Shown one piece after another: positions 1 to 5,951 of a stretch of DNA of 7,368 nucleotides. Position 1 is the stretch's first letter, and each line of letters starts with the position of its first letter. Both the position numbers and the translations under genes were made by a program. The notes beneath the pieces were generated by a model. That model saw nothing but the letters and a program-made list of their open reading frames with translations, ran no database searches and was not told where the DNA came from. Origin of the DNA: Anaerolineales bacterium (GTDB lineage Bacteria > Chloroflexota > Anaerolineae > Anaerolineales > Villigracilaceae); NCBI GenBank assembly GCA_028689195.1, contig JAQTWR010000128.1:1-7368 (forward strand), written 5' to 3'.

Positions 1-20
1 CTAATCACTAATTACCTAAT
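1..20. repeat. short AT-rich quasi-repeat downstream of the M16B pair
   Basis: The stretch up to the stop codon at 21-23 is built from imperfect repeats of a TAAT-x-AC type unit (CTAATCAC, TAATTAC, CTAATTTAC). It runs slightly into the stop codon. It resembles in style the AATCGTAAAT repeats at 5952-5982. The window edge cuts it off, so its full extent is unknown. It may be a dispersed intergenic repeat; no hairpin or U-tract terminator is visible in the part shown. Confidence 0.3.
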
Positions 21-1301
21 TTACGGTCCCGCAGTGGAAATCACCAAACGATCAGGATCAACATATTTGCGCGCGGTTTCCAACACATCGGCGCGGGTGA
101 CGGCGCGCACCATGCTCTCGTAACGCGGATAATAATCCAAGCCGAGGTCGTAACGCTCGATATTCAAAATGGCATTGGTCACGCCGCCGTTTGATTCCAA
201 CGAAAGCGGCAAACGCCCAACGTAATTTGCCTGATTGTCGGCAAGTTCTTCTTTGGTCACGCCGCTCTTAACAAAGCGGCGCAATTCTTTTTGAATTAAA
301 TCAATCGCCTTGTCCAAATTTTTTGGGTTAACTCCCGCGCTGATTTCCCAACTGCCGGGACCAATTCCCGAATTCAAACTCGACGACGCGTAATACGCCA
401 GCCCCGATTTCTCGCGCACCACATCGCCGATGCGTCCCATCATGCCGAATTGTCCCAACACGGAATTTCCCAACGAAGCGGAAATAAACTCCGCGTCTTT
501 GCGGCGCGGACCAATCATGCCGATCACCAGATCCGATTGGGTTTTGCCCGCAATGGCGTGATGATGCTTCACGGTTTTTTTGATCGGCTTCAAGGGTGGC
601 AGCGCAGGCGCGGAAATTTGCTCCGCGACTTTCCAACCGCCGAGGACGCGCACAATCGCATCAATCGCTTTCCTGGGTTTGATGGCGCCGACAATGGCAA
701 TAACCATTCCTTTCGGACCAAAATGACTGCGGTGAAATTCCGCCATATCGTCGCGCGTAATGGATTGAATGGTTTCCACAAATCCGTCGCTGGGTCTGCC
801 ATAAGGATGCTCGTCGAACAACATGCGGTCAAACGCCAGCGCCGCCATATCGGATGTATCTTGCGCGCGCAGAGATAAACCCGTGAGCAGTTGCGCGCGC
901 AGTTTTTCAATTTCATCTTTGGGGAAGGTCGGCGTTTGCAAAGACTCGGATAAAAGTTTAAGCAGCAGCGGCAAGTCTTCAACCAGCGCGCGTCCGCCAA
1001 AACTGACGTTATGTACGCCCGAGTCAAATCCCATACTTGCGCCGACGGATTCGAGTTCGTTGTAGATGGAATCAAATCCGCGCGCTTGAGTTCCGCGCAT
1101 CAGCGAAGACGCAACAAAATCAGCCATGCCGAGTTTTTCATTGCTTTCAAAAATCGCGCCTGCGGGCAAATATCCGCCCATGCTGATGGATGGATTGCTA
1201 AAGTTTGCGCGCGCGAGAACGGTAATTCCGTTTGAAAGCGTTGCGCGGTGAATATCTTCCGCGCAAGGCAGGGATTGTTGTTTTACAATTTGCTTTGCCA
1301 T
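21..1301 (-). CDS. M16B peptidase-like protein, catalytically inactive partner subunit
   Basis: This 426-residue protein has the two-lobe layout of M16B subunits. The N-terminal lobe opens with HRATLSNGITVLARAN and the C-terminal lobe starts near residue 245. Where active members carry HxxEH, this one reads D61-F-V-A64-S65 (LGMADFVASSLMRGT), so every zinc ligand is missing and it cannot be a metallopeptidase alone. It keeps an Arg/Tyr pair, R296 and Y303 in VREKSGLAYYASS. In characterised heterodimeric M16B enzymes the inactive subunit supplies such an R-Y pair for substrate binding. There is no signal peptide, so it is probably cytosolic. Its ATG directly follows the TAA of the active M16B gene (zero spacing), with a GGAGG site 5 nt upstream, which points to coupled translation and a 1:1 complex. 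The family assignment is firm; the substrate is unknown. Confidence 0.93.
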   Translation of the reverse strand: MAKQIVKQQSLPCAEDIHRATLSNGITVLARANFSNPSISMGGYLPAGAIFESNEKLGMADFVASSLMRGTQARGFDSIYNELESVGASMGFDSGVHNVSFGGRALVEDLPLLLKLLSESLQTPTFPKDEIEKLRAQLLTGLSLRAQDTSDMAALAFDRMLFDEHPYGRPSDGFVETIQSITRDDMAEFHRSHFGPKGMVIAIVGAIKPRKAIDAIVRVLGGWKVAEQISAPALPPLKPIKKTVKHHHAIAGKTQSDLVIGMIGPRRKDAEFISASLGNSVLGQFGMMGRIGDVVREKSGLAYYASSSLNSGIGPGSWEISAGVNPKNLDKAIDLIQKELRRFVKSGVTKEELADNQANYVGRLPLSLESNGGVTNAILNIERYDLGLDYYPRYESMVRAVTRADVLETARKYVDPDRLVISTAGP

Positions 1302-2564
1302 TTACGCCTCCGCGCCTTTGGGGATGTATGTGCCGACCACGCGCCTGCTCGGCTGTAAATATTCGCGCGCCACGCGCTGAATATCTTTCGGCGTGACCTT
1401 TGCGAGATTATCCAAATAATTTACGAACCAATCATACGACGCGAAAATTTCCGCGTAGCCCATCCAGAAGGCTTGATTGGTAATATTCTCGCTGCTGTAA
1501 GCAAAAACCGCGCGCGCTTGTTTGACTGCGCGGGTAATCTCGGCTTTGGTCACAAGCTCGTTCTGTATCTTCTTGATTTCATTATCCAACACCGCCAGCG
1601 TTTCTTCGGGCGCGCGTTTGGGATGATTGGTAATCACGATGCGATACAGATATGGATCAATGGTCGCTTCCGACCACGCGGAAACGTCCACCGCGTATTC
1701 GGTGTCTATCATGGCGCGATAGAAGCGCGAAGTTTTATAGGAAAGTCCGCTTGCGCCGCCGAGTAAACTATCAAGGACTTGCAGCGGAAAATAATCGGGA
1801 TGCGCGGCGGAGGGAAAACGATAAGCGACTTGAATGAAAGTCGTTTCGCCGGGACCTTCGACAGAGAGCCGCACTTCGCCTTTTTGTTCAGGCTCGGGGC
1901 GGATCAATCGCGGCGGCGTCGCGCCTTTTGGAATCGGCTCGAATAATTCTTTGACGCGCTTCAACATGGACTTGGTTTCAAAGTCTCCAGCCAGCGTTAG
2001 AATCGCGTTGTTCGGGACATAATAGTTGCGATAGTGATTATATAAATCGTCGCGGGTCATTGTGTGAAGATCCGCTTTATCGCCGATAATTTCGTGATGA
2101 TAAGGATGCACGCGAAACGCGGCTTGATGCATGGCTTCGCTTAACCTGAAAAGCGGCTCGTTCTCATGTCCTTCGCGCTCCGAGATAATGACCGTGCGTT
2201 CCGACGCGACTTCTTTCGCGTCGAATAGACTTTTCTTCATGCGATCCGCTTCGAGGCGCAGGGCGAGATCAATTTTATCGGCGGGCATGGTTTCAAAATA
2301 GCGCGTCGAGTCGTGCGAGGTGGACGCGTTCCACCTGCCGCCTTCGCGCGAGATGGCTTTATCCAAAACGTTCGCGGGGAATTTTTTTGTCCCTTTGAAT
2401 TGCATGTGTTCCGTCCAATGCGAGACGCCCGTTTTGCCTGTGGGTTCGTCGCGCGAGCCGACGCGATACCACACCCACGAGGAAATAATCGGCGCGGTAT
2501 GAATTTCTTTCAACATCACTTTCATTCCGTTCTTAAGCGTTACTTGCGTAATATTGTTTGTCAT
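1302..2564 (-). CDS. M16B zinc metallopeptidase, catalytic subunit
   Basis: This 420-residue insulinase-family protein has an intact inverted zinc motif, H49-W-T-E52-H53, within GVSHWTEHMQFKGT. A third ligand candidate is E129 in VIISEREGHENEP, 76 residues after H53, matching the HxxEH-x(74-76)-E spacing of the family. E52 would be the catalytic base. The N-terminal lobe covers roughly residues 1-220 and the C-terminal lobe 230-420. The second lobe also keeps an Arg/Tyr pair (R283, Y290) at the same R-x6-Y spacing as its partner. No signal peptide is seen, so it probably cleaves peptides in the cytosol. The ATG has a GGAGA site 3 nt away (SD core at 2568-2572), fixing the start. The inactive partner gene follows with no gap. 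Family and activity are well supported; the substrate (peptides, leader sequences, unfolded fragments) is not known. Confidence 0.95.
   Translation of the reverse strand: MTNNITQVTLKNGMKVMLKEIHTAPIISSWVWYRVGSRDEPTGKTGVSHWTEHMQFKGTKKFPANVLDKAISREGGRWNASTSHDSTRYFETMPADKIDLALRLEADRMKKSLFDAKEVASERTVIISEREGHENEPLFRLSEAMHQAAFRVHPYHHEIIGDKADLHTMTRDDLYNHYRNYYVPNNAILTLAGDFETKSMLKRVKELFEPIPKGATPPRLIRPEPEQKGEVRLSVEGPGETTFIQVAYRFPSAAHPDYFPLQVLDSLLGGASGLSYKTSRFYRAMIDTEYAVDVSAWSEATIDPYLYRIVITNHPKRAPEETLAVLDNEIKKIQNELVTKAEITRAVKQARAVFAYSSENITNQAFWMGYAEIFASYDWFVNYLDNLAKVTPKDIQRVAREYLQPSRRVVGTYIPKGAEA
1307..1311 (-). promoter_or_regulatory. Shine-Dalgarno site for the inactive M16B subunit
   Basis: On the minus strand GGAGG lies 5 nt before the ATG at 1301, inside the last codons of the upstream active M16B gene, whose TAA touches the ATG. 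Ribosomes finishing the first gene could restart directly, which would keep the two subunits in balance. Confidence 0.8.
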
Positions 2565-2567
2565 TTG

Positions 2568-2572
2568 TCTCC
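2568..2572 (-). promoter_or_regulatory. Shine-Dalgarno site for the catalytic M16B subunit
   Basis: GGAGA on the minus strand sits 3-4 nt from the ATG at 2564, between the large palindrome and the start codon. It supports this ATG. The palindrome ends only 11 nt upstream of the SD, so its folding in mRNA could affect access to the site. Confidence 0.7.
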
Positions 2573-2583
2573 AAGTTTTAAGG

Positions 2584-2638
2584 TCGCCCTCATCCCCAGC
2601 CCTTCTCCCGCAGGGGGAAGGGCTGGGGATGAGGGCGA
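2584..2638. repeat. 55-bp near-perfect palindrome between two genes
   Basis: Arms of 26 nt (2584-2609 and 2613-2638) pair around the 3-nt loop GCA. There is one mismatch, at the 23rd arm position, which could still be a G-U pair in one RNA strand. The arms begin TCGCCCTCATCCCCAGCCCT. The element takes up 55 of the 78 bp between the membrane-protein gene (stop at 2643) and the active M16B gene (start at 2564). Read on the minus strand it lacks a following U-run, so it is not a standard terminator for this transcript. On the plus strand it is followed by ATTTTTTATT, but no plus-strand gene precedes it. From general knowledge, CCCTCATCCCC...CTTCTCCC palindromes recur as dispersed intergenic repeats in many bacterial genomes, including Chloroflexota. 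As RNA it would form a very stable hairpin that could stabilise the upstream message or reduce readthrough. Confidence 0.9.
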
Positions 2639-2642
2639 TTTT

Positions 2643-3425
2643 TTATTTACAAACAGACTGACCATTCATACCAACCGCGTCGCTCTTGAATAAACAATAA
2701 AGCGGAGCGACCACTTCGCGCAATCCGACAAAGGGTTCATGCAATTGCGTTTGTTCCAAAGGAATATCCACCGCCACGTTCAAAGCGACCTGTACGGTGG
2801 TATCTACAGGAACGGTAAGATTCAAGATAATAGGCAAAATTGTTCCCTGCGGCAAAGTCACCGTAGCGGCGGCGCGATTGATATTTAGCCCGCCGGTATT
2901 CACGGTCACAAAAGCGTTGGTAATGGTCACGTTTTGACTCAATTCCACTTCGGTGCGCTGGTTCAATTGCAAATCAAATTTGACGGGAATCGTCGTCTCG
3001 ACGGGGATATTCGTGGTGATGTGCGCGGCGTCCATCTTCTCGAAGTTCGTATATAAGCCGCCCAGCAAATTAGGTCCCAGCGCCGTGACGTCGGTCAGAT
3101 GCGCTTTGCGTAACGCGTTAAAAACGAACAACAAAATAACGACCAAAATTACGTTTACGCTCAAAGATAAAACGCTGGCGAACGTCCAGAAAACGGGACC
3201 GATGTTGAATTTAGACGCTTTTGGATTCGCGGCTTTTATCTCGGGCGCGGATTTTTTCTCCTTCTGCGGCAAAGGAGTTGGCGCGTCATTTTTTTGGGGA
3301 TGCGGGGGATTGGGAAGGAAAGACGGGGCTCCGCCGCTTTTTTTAGGAAGCCGCGCCATTGGCGAAGAACCGCCGGTTAAGTTTCTCATACGCGAACCAG
3401 AATCGTTTTTAAGATCATCAGCCAT
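2643..3425 (-). CDS. single-span membrane protein with repeated extracytoplasmic domain, unknown function
   Basis: I do not recognise this 260-residue protein as a named family. Residues 1-74 are hydrophilic and rich in Pro, Lys and Asn. Residues about 75-104 form one long hydrophobic helix (FASVLSLSVNVILVVILLFV). The remaining ~155 residues look beta-rich and should face outward by the positive-inside rule. The outer part repeats a motif starting hydrophobic-Pro and carrying Thr: IPVETTIPVKFDLQL (140-154), LPQGTILPIILNLTV (191-205), VPVDTTVQVALNVAV (205-219), and perhaps IPLEQTQ (221-227). Two cysteines lie near the C-terminus (C244, C259). The ATG is supported by a full AGGAGG 4 nt upstream. 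The gene lies 78 bp before the M16B pair on the same strand and may be co-transcribed with it. A link to the peptidase (partner, anchor or substrate) is only a guess from position. Confidence 0.88.
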   Translation of the reverse strand: MADDLKNDSGSRMRNLTGGSSPMARLPKKSGGAPSFLPNPPHPQKNDAPTPLPQKEKKSAPEIKAANPKASKFNIGPVFWTFASVLSLSVNVILVVILLFVFNALRKAHLTDVTALGPNLLGGLYTNFEKMDAAHITTNIPVETTIPVKFDLQLNQRTEVELSQNVTITNAFVTVNTGGLNINRAAATVTLPQGTILPIILNLTVPVDTTVQVALNVAVDIPLEQTQLHEPFVGLREVVAPLYCLFKSDAVGMNGQSVCK

Positions 3426-3429
3426 AAGA

Positions 3430-3435
3430 CCTCCT
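3430..3435 (-). promoter_or_regulatory. strong Shine-Dalgarno site for the membrane protein
   Basis: AGGAGG on the minus strand, 4 nt before the ATG at 3425, is a perfect anti-SD match. It shows that this organism uses SD-led initiation for some genes, in contrast to the SD-less starts at 5946, 5998 and 7281. Confidence 0.85.
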
Positions 3436-3456
3436 ATTTTGGAAAAACGTCGAGCA

Positions 3457-3485
3457 AAAATAATATCGTATCAATGTTAACACAA
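3457..3485 (-). promoter_or_regulatory. possible promoter for the membrane protein-M16B group
   Basis: On the minus strand TTGTGT (3485-3480), a 17-nt spacer and TATTTT (3462-3457) give a modest sigma-70-like match. An overlapping alternative is TTTAGC (3493-3488), 17 nt, TACGAT. The region is AT-rich, lies 30-60 bp before the start codon and follows a terminator-like hairpin, so a promoter here is sensible. The exact boxes are uncertain. Confidence 0.35.
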
Positions 3486-3490
3486 ATGCT

Positions 3491-3535
3491 AAAAAAAATC
3501 GGCTCTTTAGGAATGGCGGGAGTGGTTAAAAGAGC
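3491..3535 (-). terminator. terminator-like hairpin after the CAP-LysM gene
   Basis: On the minus strand GCTCTTT (3535-3529) can pair with AAAGAGC (3508-3502) across a 20-nt loop. Three bases later comes a run of eight T (3498-3491). A hairpin plus U-tract in this orientation could end transcription coming from the CAP-LysM gene about 200 nt upstream. The 7-bp stem is AT-rich and the loop is large, so it would be a weak intrinsic terminator at best. Confidence 0.4.
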
Positions 3536-3544
3536 AGGCTTTCA

Positions 3545-3620
3545 TTAACCACGAAGCCGCAAAGGCACAGAGACTCAAAGGATTCTTAGCGGCTTGGCGG
3601 CTTTGTGCCTTTGTGATTAG
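3545..3620. repeat. imperfect inverted repeat built from CACAAAG-like units
   Basis: Arms 3545-3572 and 3593-3620 pair at 19 of 28 positions around a 20-nt centre. Inside each arm a short unit recurs about every 8-9 nt (ACCACGAAG, CCGCAAAG, GCACAGAG and, on the other strand, TCACAAAG, GCACAAAG, CCGCCAAG). The mismatches fall mainly in the variable base of each unit. It has no coding content. From general knowledge, AACCACGAAGGCACAAAG-type inverted repeats are dispersed in intergenic DNA of many environmental bacteria; their function is unknown. Confidence 0.7.
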
Positions 3621-3676
3621 CCCACAAGATTAGTCGCTCCTGAAATTGCCGTGATAATTTCTGGCTATCTGTGGCG

Positions 3677-3696
3677 GCGCGACATTAATGTCGCGC
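3677..3696. repeat. 20-bp perfect palindrome
   Basis: GCGCGACATTAATGTCGCGC equals its own reverse complement over all 20 bases. It lies 41 bp downstream of the CAP-LysM stop codon. In RNA it would fold as an 8-bp GC-rich stem with a TTAA loop, enough to protect an mRNA 3' end, but no U-run follows on either strand. It could also be a dimeric protein-binding site or another dispersed intergenic repeat. Confidence 0.75.
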
Positions 3697-3737
3697 TACG
3701 GGTTGTGGTTGGCGCAAGGGAGCCCTGATTTAGAAAA

Positions 3738-4748
3738 TCAATTCGGGTCGCGGATGAGCCAGACGGCTACTCCCCCGCCGATCAGCGCGGCGAAGATAAG
3801 AACGCCAACCAACAATCCAGACGAGTTCTTGGATGGAGGAGCGGGCGCAGGCGCGGGCGTCGGGGAAACAGGAATCAAAGTGGGGGATGCCGAGGGAAAT
3901 ACTGCGGGGGTGGCGGCGATTGGCGTCAGCGTGACCATCATGGTGGGCGTCAGAATCGCGGGCGCGGGTTGGGTCGCTCCGCGTTTGACGAGCAATTTTT
4001 GTCCCAGTTGCAGCGTCACGCTATCGCCAAGATTATTCAGCGCCTGAATCTCTTTAATCTTCGTGTCGTATGCTATCGCAATCGCCCACAACGATTGACC
4101 GTATTCGACGACATGATAAACATCGCCGTCGGGCTGCGCGGCGCTGAGTTCGACGGGAATAATATATTGACTCGCGCCCGCCGCGTTTGACCCCAAAGGA
4201 ATGCTGGTCAAAATCGCGGAGGCGTCGTCCTGCATCAATCTTGATCCTGTCGCGGCGGCGGCGTCGAGCGCGTAATAATACAAGCCTCCCTTTTGCGATA
4301 TGCCCGCGCCGATGTGCGTGTAACTGGGCGCAAGCATGGTGTTCATGTGCAGGTCGTCCTGCCAGCCGTCGGGGACGCCGTTCCACACGAGCGGGCTGCC
4401 GGTACTTAGAATATTTTCAGAGCGCAAGCCGCCGAGCGAAAGATCGCCTGCGAGCGGAAAACCGAGCGCAAGTAGTTGTTGGGTGTAGGTCGTGCCGGGG
4501 CGTTCGTGCGTGACGTTGCCCGTCGCCGCCATGTACGCCGCCTGCGATTGCGCGGATTGCATCAGCGCGGAGTGAACCTCCAACGCGGAAAGTCCACGCG
4601 AGAGACGCAGCCCGTTGACCGCGTTAATCAACTGGTCGGGCGTTGTGATGGGTTCGTGGAACGGCTGCGCGGAGGCGCGCTTCGGCGCAAAAATAGGAAT
4701 CAGCGCCAACGCGAGAACAAAGAGAAGCAAAATTTGTTTTTTGTTCAT
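3738..4748 (-). CDS. secreted CAP (SCP-like) and LysM protein with C-terminal membrane anchor
   Basis: This 336-residue protein has a signal peptide: MNKKQ, a hydrophobic core, and a likely cut after ASA at residue 27. A CAP/SCP domain covers about 37-165. Family landmarks are H81 in NVTHERPG, E111 in SENI, W129, H134 in DDLHMNTML and YTHIGAGI at 143-150. A second catalytic-type Glu is not obvious. A LysM domain spans about 211-255 (YHVVEYGQSLWAIA...LQLGQKLLV) and should bind peptidoglycan or a similar glycan. A Pro/Thr/Ala-rich linker (257-307) leads to a membrane helix (about 311-332) and a short tail, RDPN. It is therefore probably a cell-surface protein tied to both wall and membrane. The start has no SD but has promoter-like boxes close upstream. 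The gene lies 58 bp after the class V enzyme gene on the same strand, with no obvious functional link. The role of bacterial CAP domains is largely unknown. Confidence 0.92.
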   Translation of the reverse strand: MNKKQILLLFVLALALIPIFAPKRASAQPFHEPITTPDQLINAVNGLRLSRGLSALEVHSALMQSAQSQAAYMAATGNVTHERPGTTYTQQLLALGFPLAGDLSLGGLRSENILSTGSPLVWNGVPDGWQDDLHMNTMLAPSYTHIGAGISQKGGLYYYALDAAAATGSRLMQDDASAILTSIPLGSNAAGASQYIIPVELSAAQPDGDVYHVVEYGQSLWAIAIAYDTKIKEIQALNNLGDSVTLQLGQKLLVKRGATQPAPAILTPTMMVTLTPIAATPAVFPSASPTLIPVSPTPAPAPAPPSKNSSGLLVGVLIFAALIGGGVAVWLIRDPN

Positions 4749-4759
4749 AGGTTGAATCT

Positions 4760-4788
4760 ATCATAAAATCATATTTCCAAAGTCTCCA
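4760..4788 (-). promoter_or_regulatory. possible promoter of the CAP-LysM gene with very short leader
   Basis: On the minus strand TGGAGA (4788-4783), a 17-nt spacer and TATGAT (4765-4760) precede the ATG by 11 nt, so the predicted leader is only about 4-6 nt. There is no SD before the ATG (AGATTCAACCT). The overlapping hexamer TAGATT (4760-4755) would sit exactly 6 nt from the ATG but has a poorer -35. Confidence 0.4.
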
Positions 4789-4798
4789 GATTTTGGAA
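4775..4798 (-). other. weak hairpin between class V enzyme and CAP-LysM genes
   Basis: TTCCAAA (4775-4781) and TTTGGAA (4792-4798) form a 7-bp stem with a 10-nt loop, just past the stop codon of the class V enzyme (4807). No proper U-run follows on the minus strand. It overlaps the putative -35 of the CAP-LysM promoter, so it may be a weak terminator or simply part of the promoter DNA. Confidence 0.3.
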
Positions 4799-4806
4799 TT
4801 CGGTCG

Positions 4807-5946
4807 TTACAGCGCCGCCCTCAACGCCTCGAGCAAACAGTCTACGTCTTTCCTAGAGTTATATCCTTGAATTGAGATGCGGATTAGTTTTTTATCTCTC
4901 CACGTCGTCAAAGGAATTTCCACGCGATACTCGTCATACAAACGCGATTTAAGCGCGACAATATCCGTATCGTCGGGCAAAGGCGCGGCGGCAAGCTGCG
5001 CGAACCAATCGTCAGACGCGGAATGAATCGGCGGCAAGCCTGTGAGTTTGCAAACTCTTGTCTGCGCGTCTTTGACCAATTGATGGCAGGCGGCGCGAAC
5101 TTTGTCCCAATCATGCTCCCGCTGAAATCGAATCGCGGCAGGCACGGATAAAAACGCGGAAACGTCGCGCGTTCCCCACCATTCGTGATGATCCACAAAT
5201 TGCGAAGCGCTTGGCGCAAGAGATTCATATCCCCACGAAACGACCAGGGGTTTTAGCAAGCGCTGCATTTCAGGACGCGCATACAAAAAGCCCGCTCCCT
5301 TTGGCGCGCACAACCATTTGTGTAAATTTCCACCGTAAAAATCCGCGCCGAGCGAATCAAGATGGAGCGGCAACTGCCCCGCCACATGCGCGCCGTCAAT
5401 AATCGTGATAATCCCTGCTTCACGCGCGCGTTGAATAATTTCCGCGATGGGAAGAATCAACGCGGTCGGCGAAGTAATGTGGCTGAGAAAAATAATCCGC
5501 GTGCGCGGGGTAACTCCCGCCCAAAATGATTCGACAAAGGCTGCGCGAGATTCCAAAGAAGCCAGCTGATTGATATAAGCAAACCCGCGTTCTTTAGAGA
5601 GAAATCTCCAAGCGCGATCCATCGCGCCGTATTCGTGGTCGCTGGTCAATACTTCGTCGCCCGCGCCGAGTTCAAGCGAACGCGCGACGATATTCATGGA
5701 GATGGTCACGTTTTGGGTATAGATTAAATTATCGGCGCGCGTTCCAAGATATTCGCCCAGCGCGGCGCGCGCGTCTGCCATCAAATCGGTAACGCGCCTT
5801 CCCAGAAATTCGACGGGCTGGTTTTCGAGTTCGCGCTGCCAGCGCTGATATTCGTCGAAAACGGGTTTCGGCGTCGCGCCAAACGAACCGTGATTTAGAA
5901 AAGTAATCGAAGGGTCGAGCAGGAAGCGTTGTTTGAGGTTGAACAT
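4807..5946 (-). CDS. class V aminotransferase-fold PLP enzyme, isopenicillin-N-epimerase-like
   Basis: This 379-residue protein has the fold-type I hallmarks of class V enzymes. FLNHGSFGATP (17-27) is typical of the isopenicillin N epimerase-like branch. Other landmarks are YTQNVTISMN (76-85), H156 in FLSHITSPTA, IIDGAHVAGQLPL (182-194) with D184 for the pyridine nitrogen, the PLP lysine K210 in YGGNLHKWLCAPKG, WWGTRDVSAF (256-265), and R356 in LIRIS for a substrate carboxylate. Length is normal and nothing key is missing. Members of this branch include racemases/epimerases, cysteine desulfurase-like enzymes and C-S lyases such as hercynylcysteine sulfoxide lyase, so the substrate cannot be told from sequence. 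No partner biosynthetic gene is nearby. It is probably cytosolic. The chosen ATG has no SD, but a -10-like TACGAT lies exactly 6 nt before it, suggesting a leaderless mRNA. Confidence 0.93.
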   Translation of the reverse strand: MFNLKQRFLLDPSITFLNHGSFGATPKPVFDEYQRWQRELENQPVEFLGRRVTDLMADARAALGEYLGTRADNLIYTQNVTISMNIVARSLELGAGDEVLTSDHEYGAMDRAWRFLSKERGFAYINQLASLESRAAFVESFWAGVTPRTRIIFLSHITSPTALILPIAEIIQRAREAGIITIIDGAHVAGQLPLHLDSLGADFYGGNLHKWLCAPKGAGFLYARPEMQRLLKPLVVSWGYESLAPSASQFVDHHEWWGTRDVSAFLSVPAAIRFQREHDWDKVRAACHQLVKDAQTRVCKLTGLPPIHSASDDWFAQLAAAPLPDDTDIVALKSRLYDEYRVEIPLTTWRDKKLIRISIQGYNSRKDVDCLLEALRAAL

Positions 5947-5951
5947 TCGCC

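Larger units (their letters stand above)
3427..3737. other. 311-bp intergenic region without a gene
   Basis: The gap between the CAP-LysM stop and the membrane-protein start has no credible coding sequence; open frames crossing it are antisense to neighbours or lack an SD. It contains, from right to left along minus-strand transcription, a 20-bp perfect palindrome, a CACAAAG-type inverted repeat, a terminator-like hairpin with a T-run and a probable promoter. It is the natural boundary between two transcription units. Confidence 0.75.

Noticed and set aside
450..878. 142-codon plus-strand open frame opposite the inactive M16B gene
   Set aside because: It lies wholly antisense to a clear M16B gene, has an Arg/His/Gly-rich composition typical of shadow frames and resembles no protein family.
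2584..2648. Palindrome plus T-rich tail read as a plus-strand intrinsic terminator
   Set aside because: The T-run lies on the plus-strand side, but no plus-strand gene precedes it; transcription here is on the minus strand, where no U-run follows.
21..3425. Membrane protein plus M16B pair considered as a new defence or peptide-modification system
   Set aside because: No precursor peptide, nuclease, NTPase, maturation enzyme or exporter is present in the group; M16B pairs are common housekeeping-type peptidases. Kept only as a low-confidence association.
2953..3480. 175-codon plus-strand open frame opposite the membrane protein
   Set aside because: The minus-strand frame has a perfect SD, a clean membrane helix and repeated motifs; the plus frame is a complement shadow with no SD.
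3545..3620. CACAAAG-type units considered as a CRISPR or tandem-repeat array
   Set aside because: Units are only 8-9 nt and degenerate, have no spacers and form an inverted pair.
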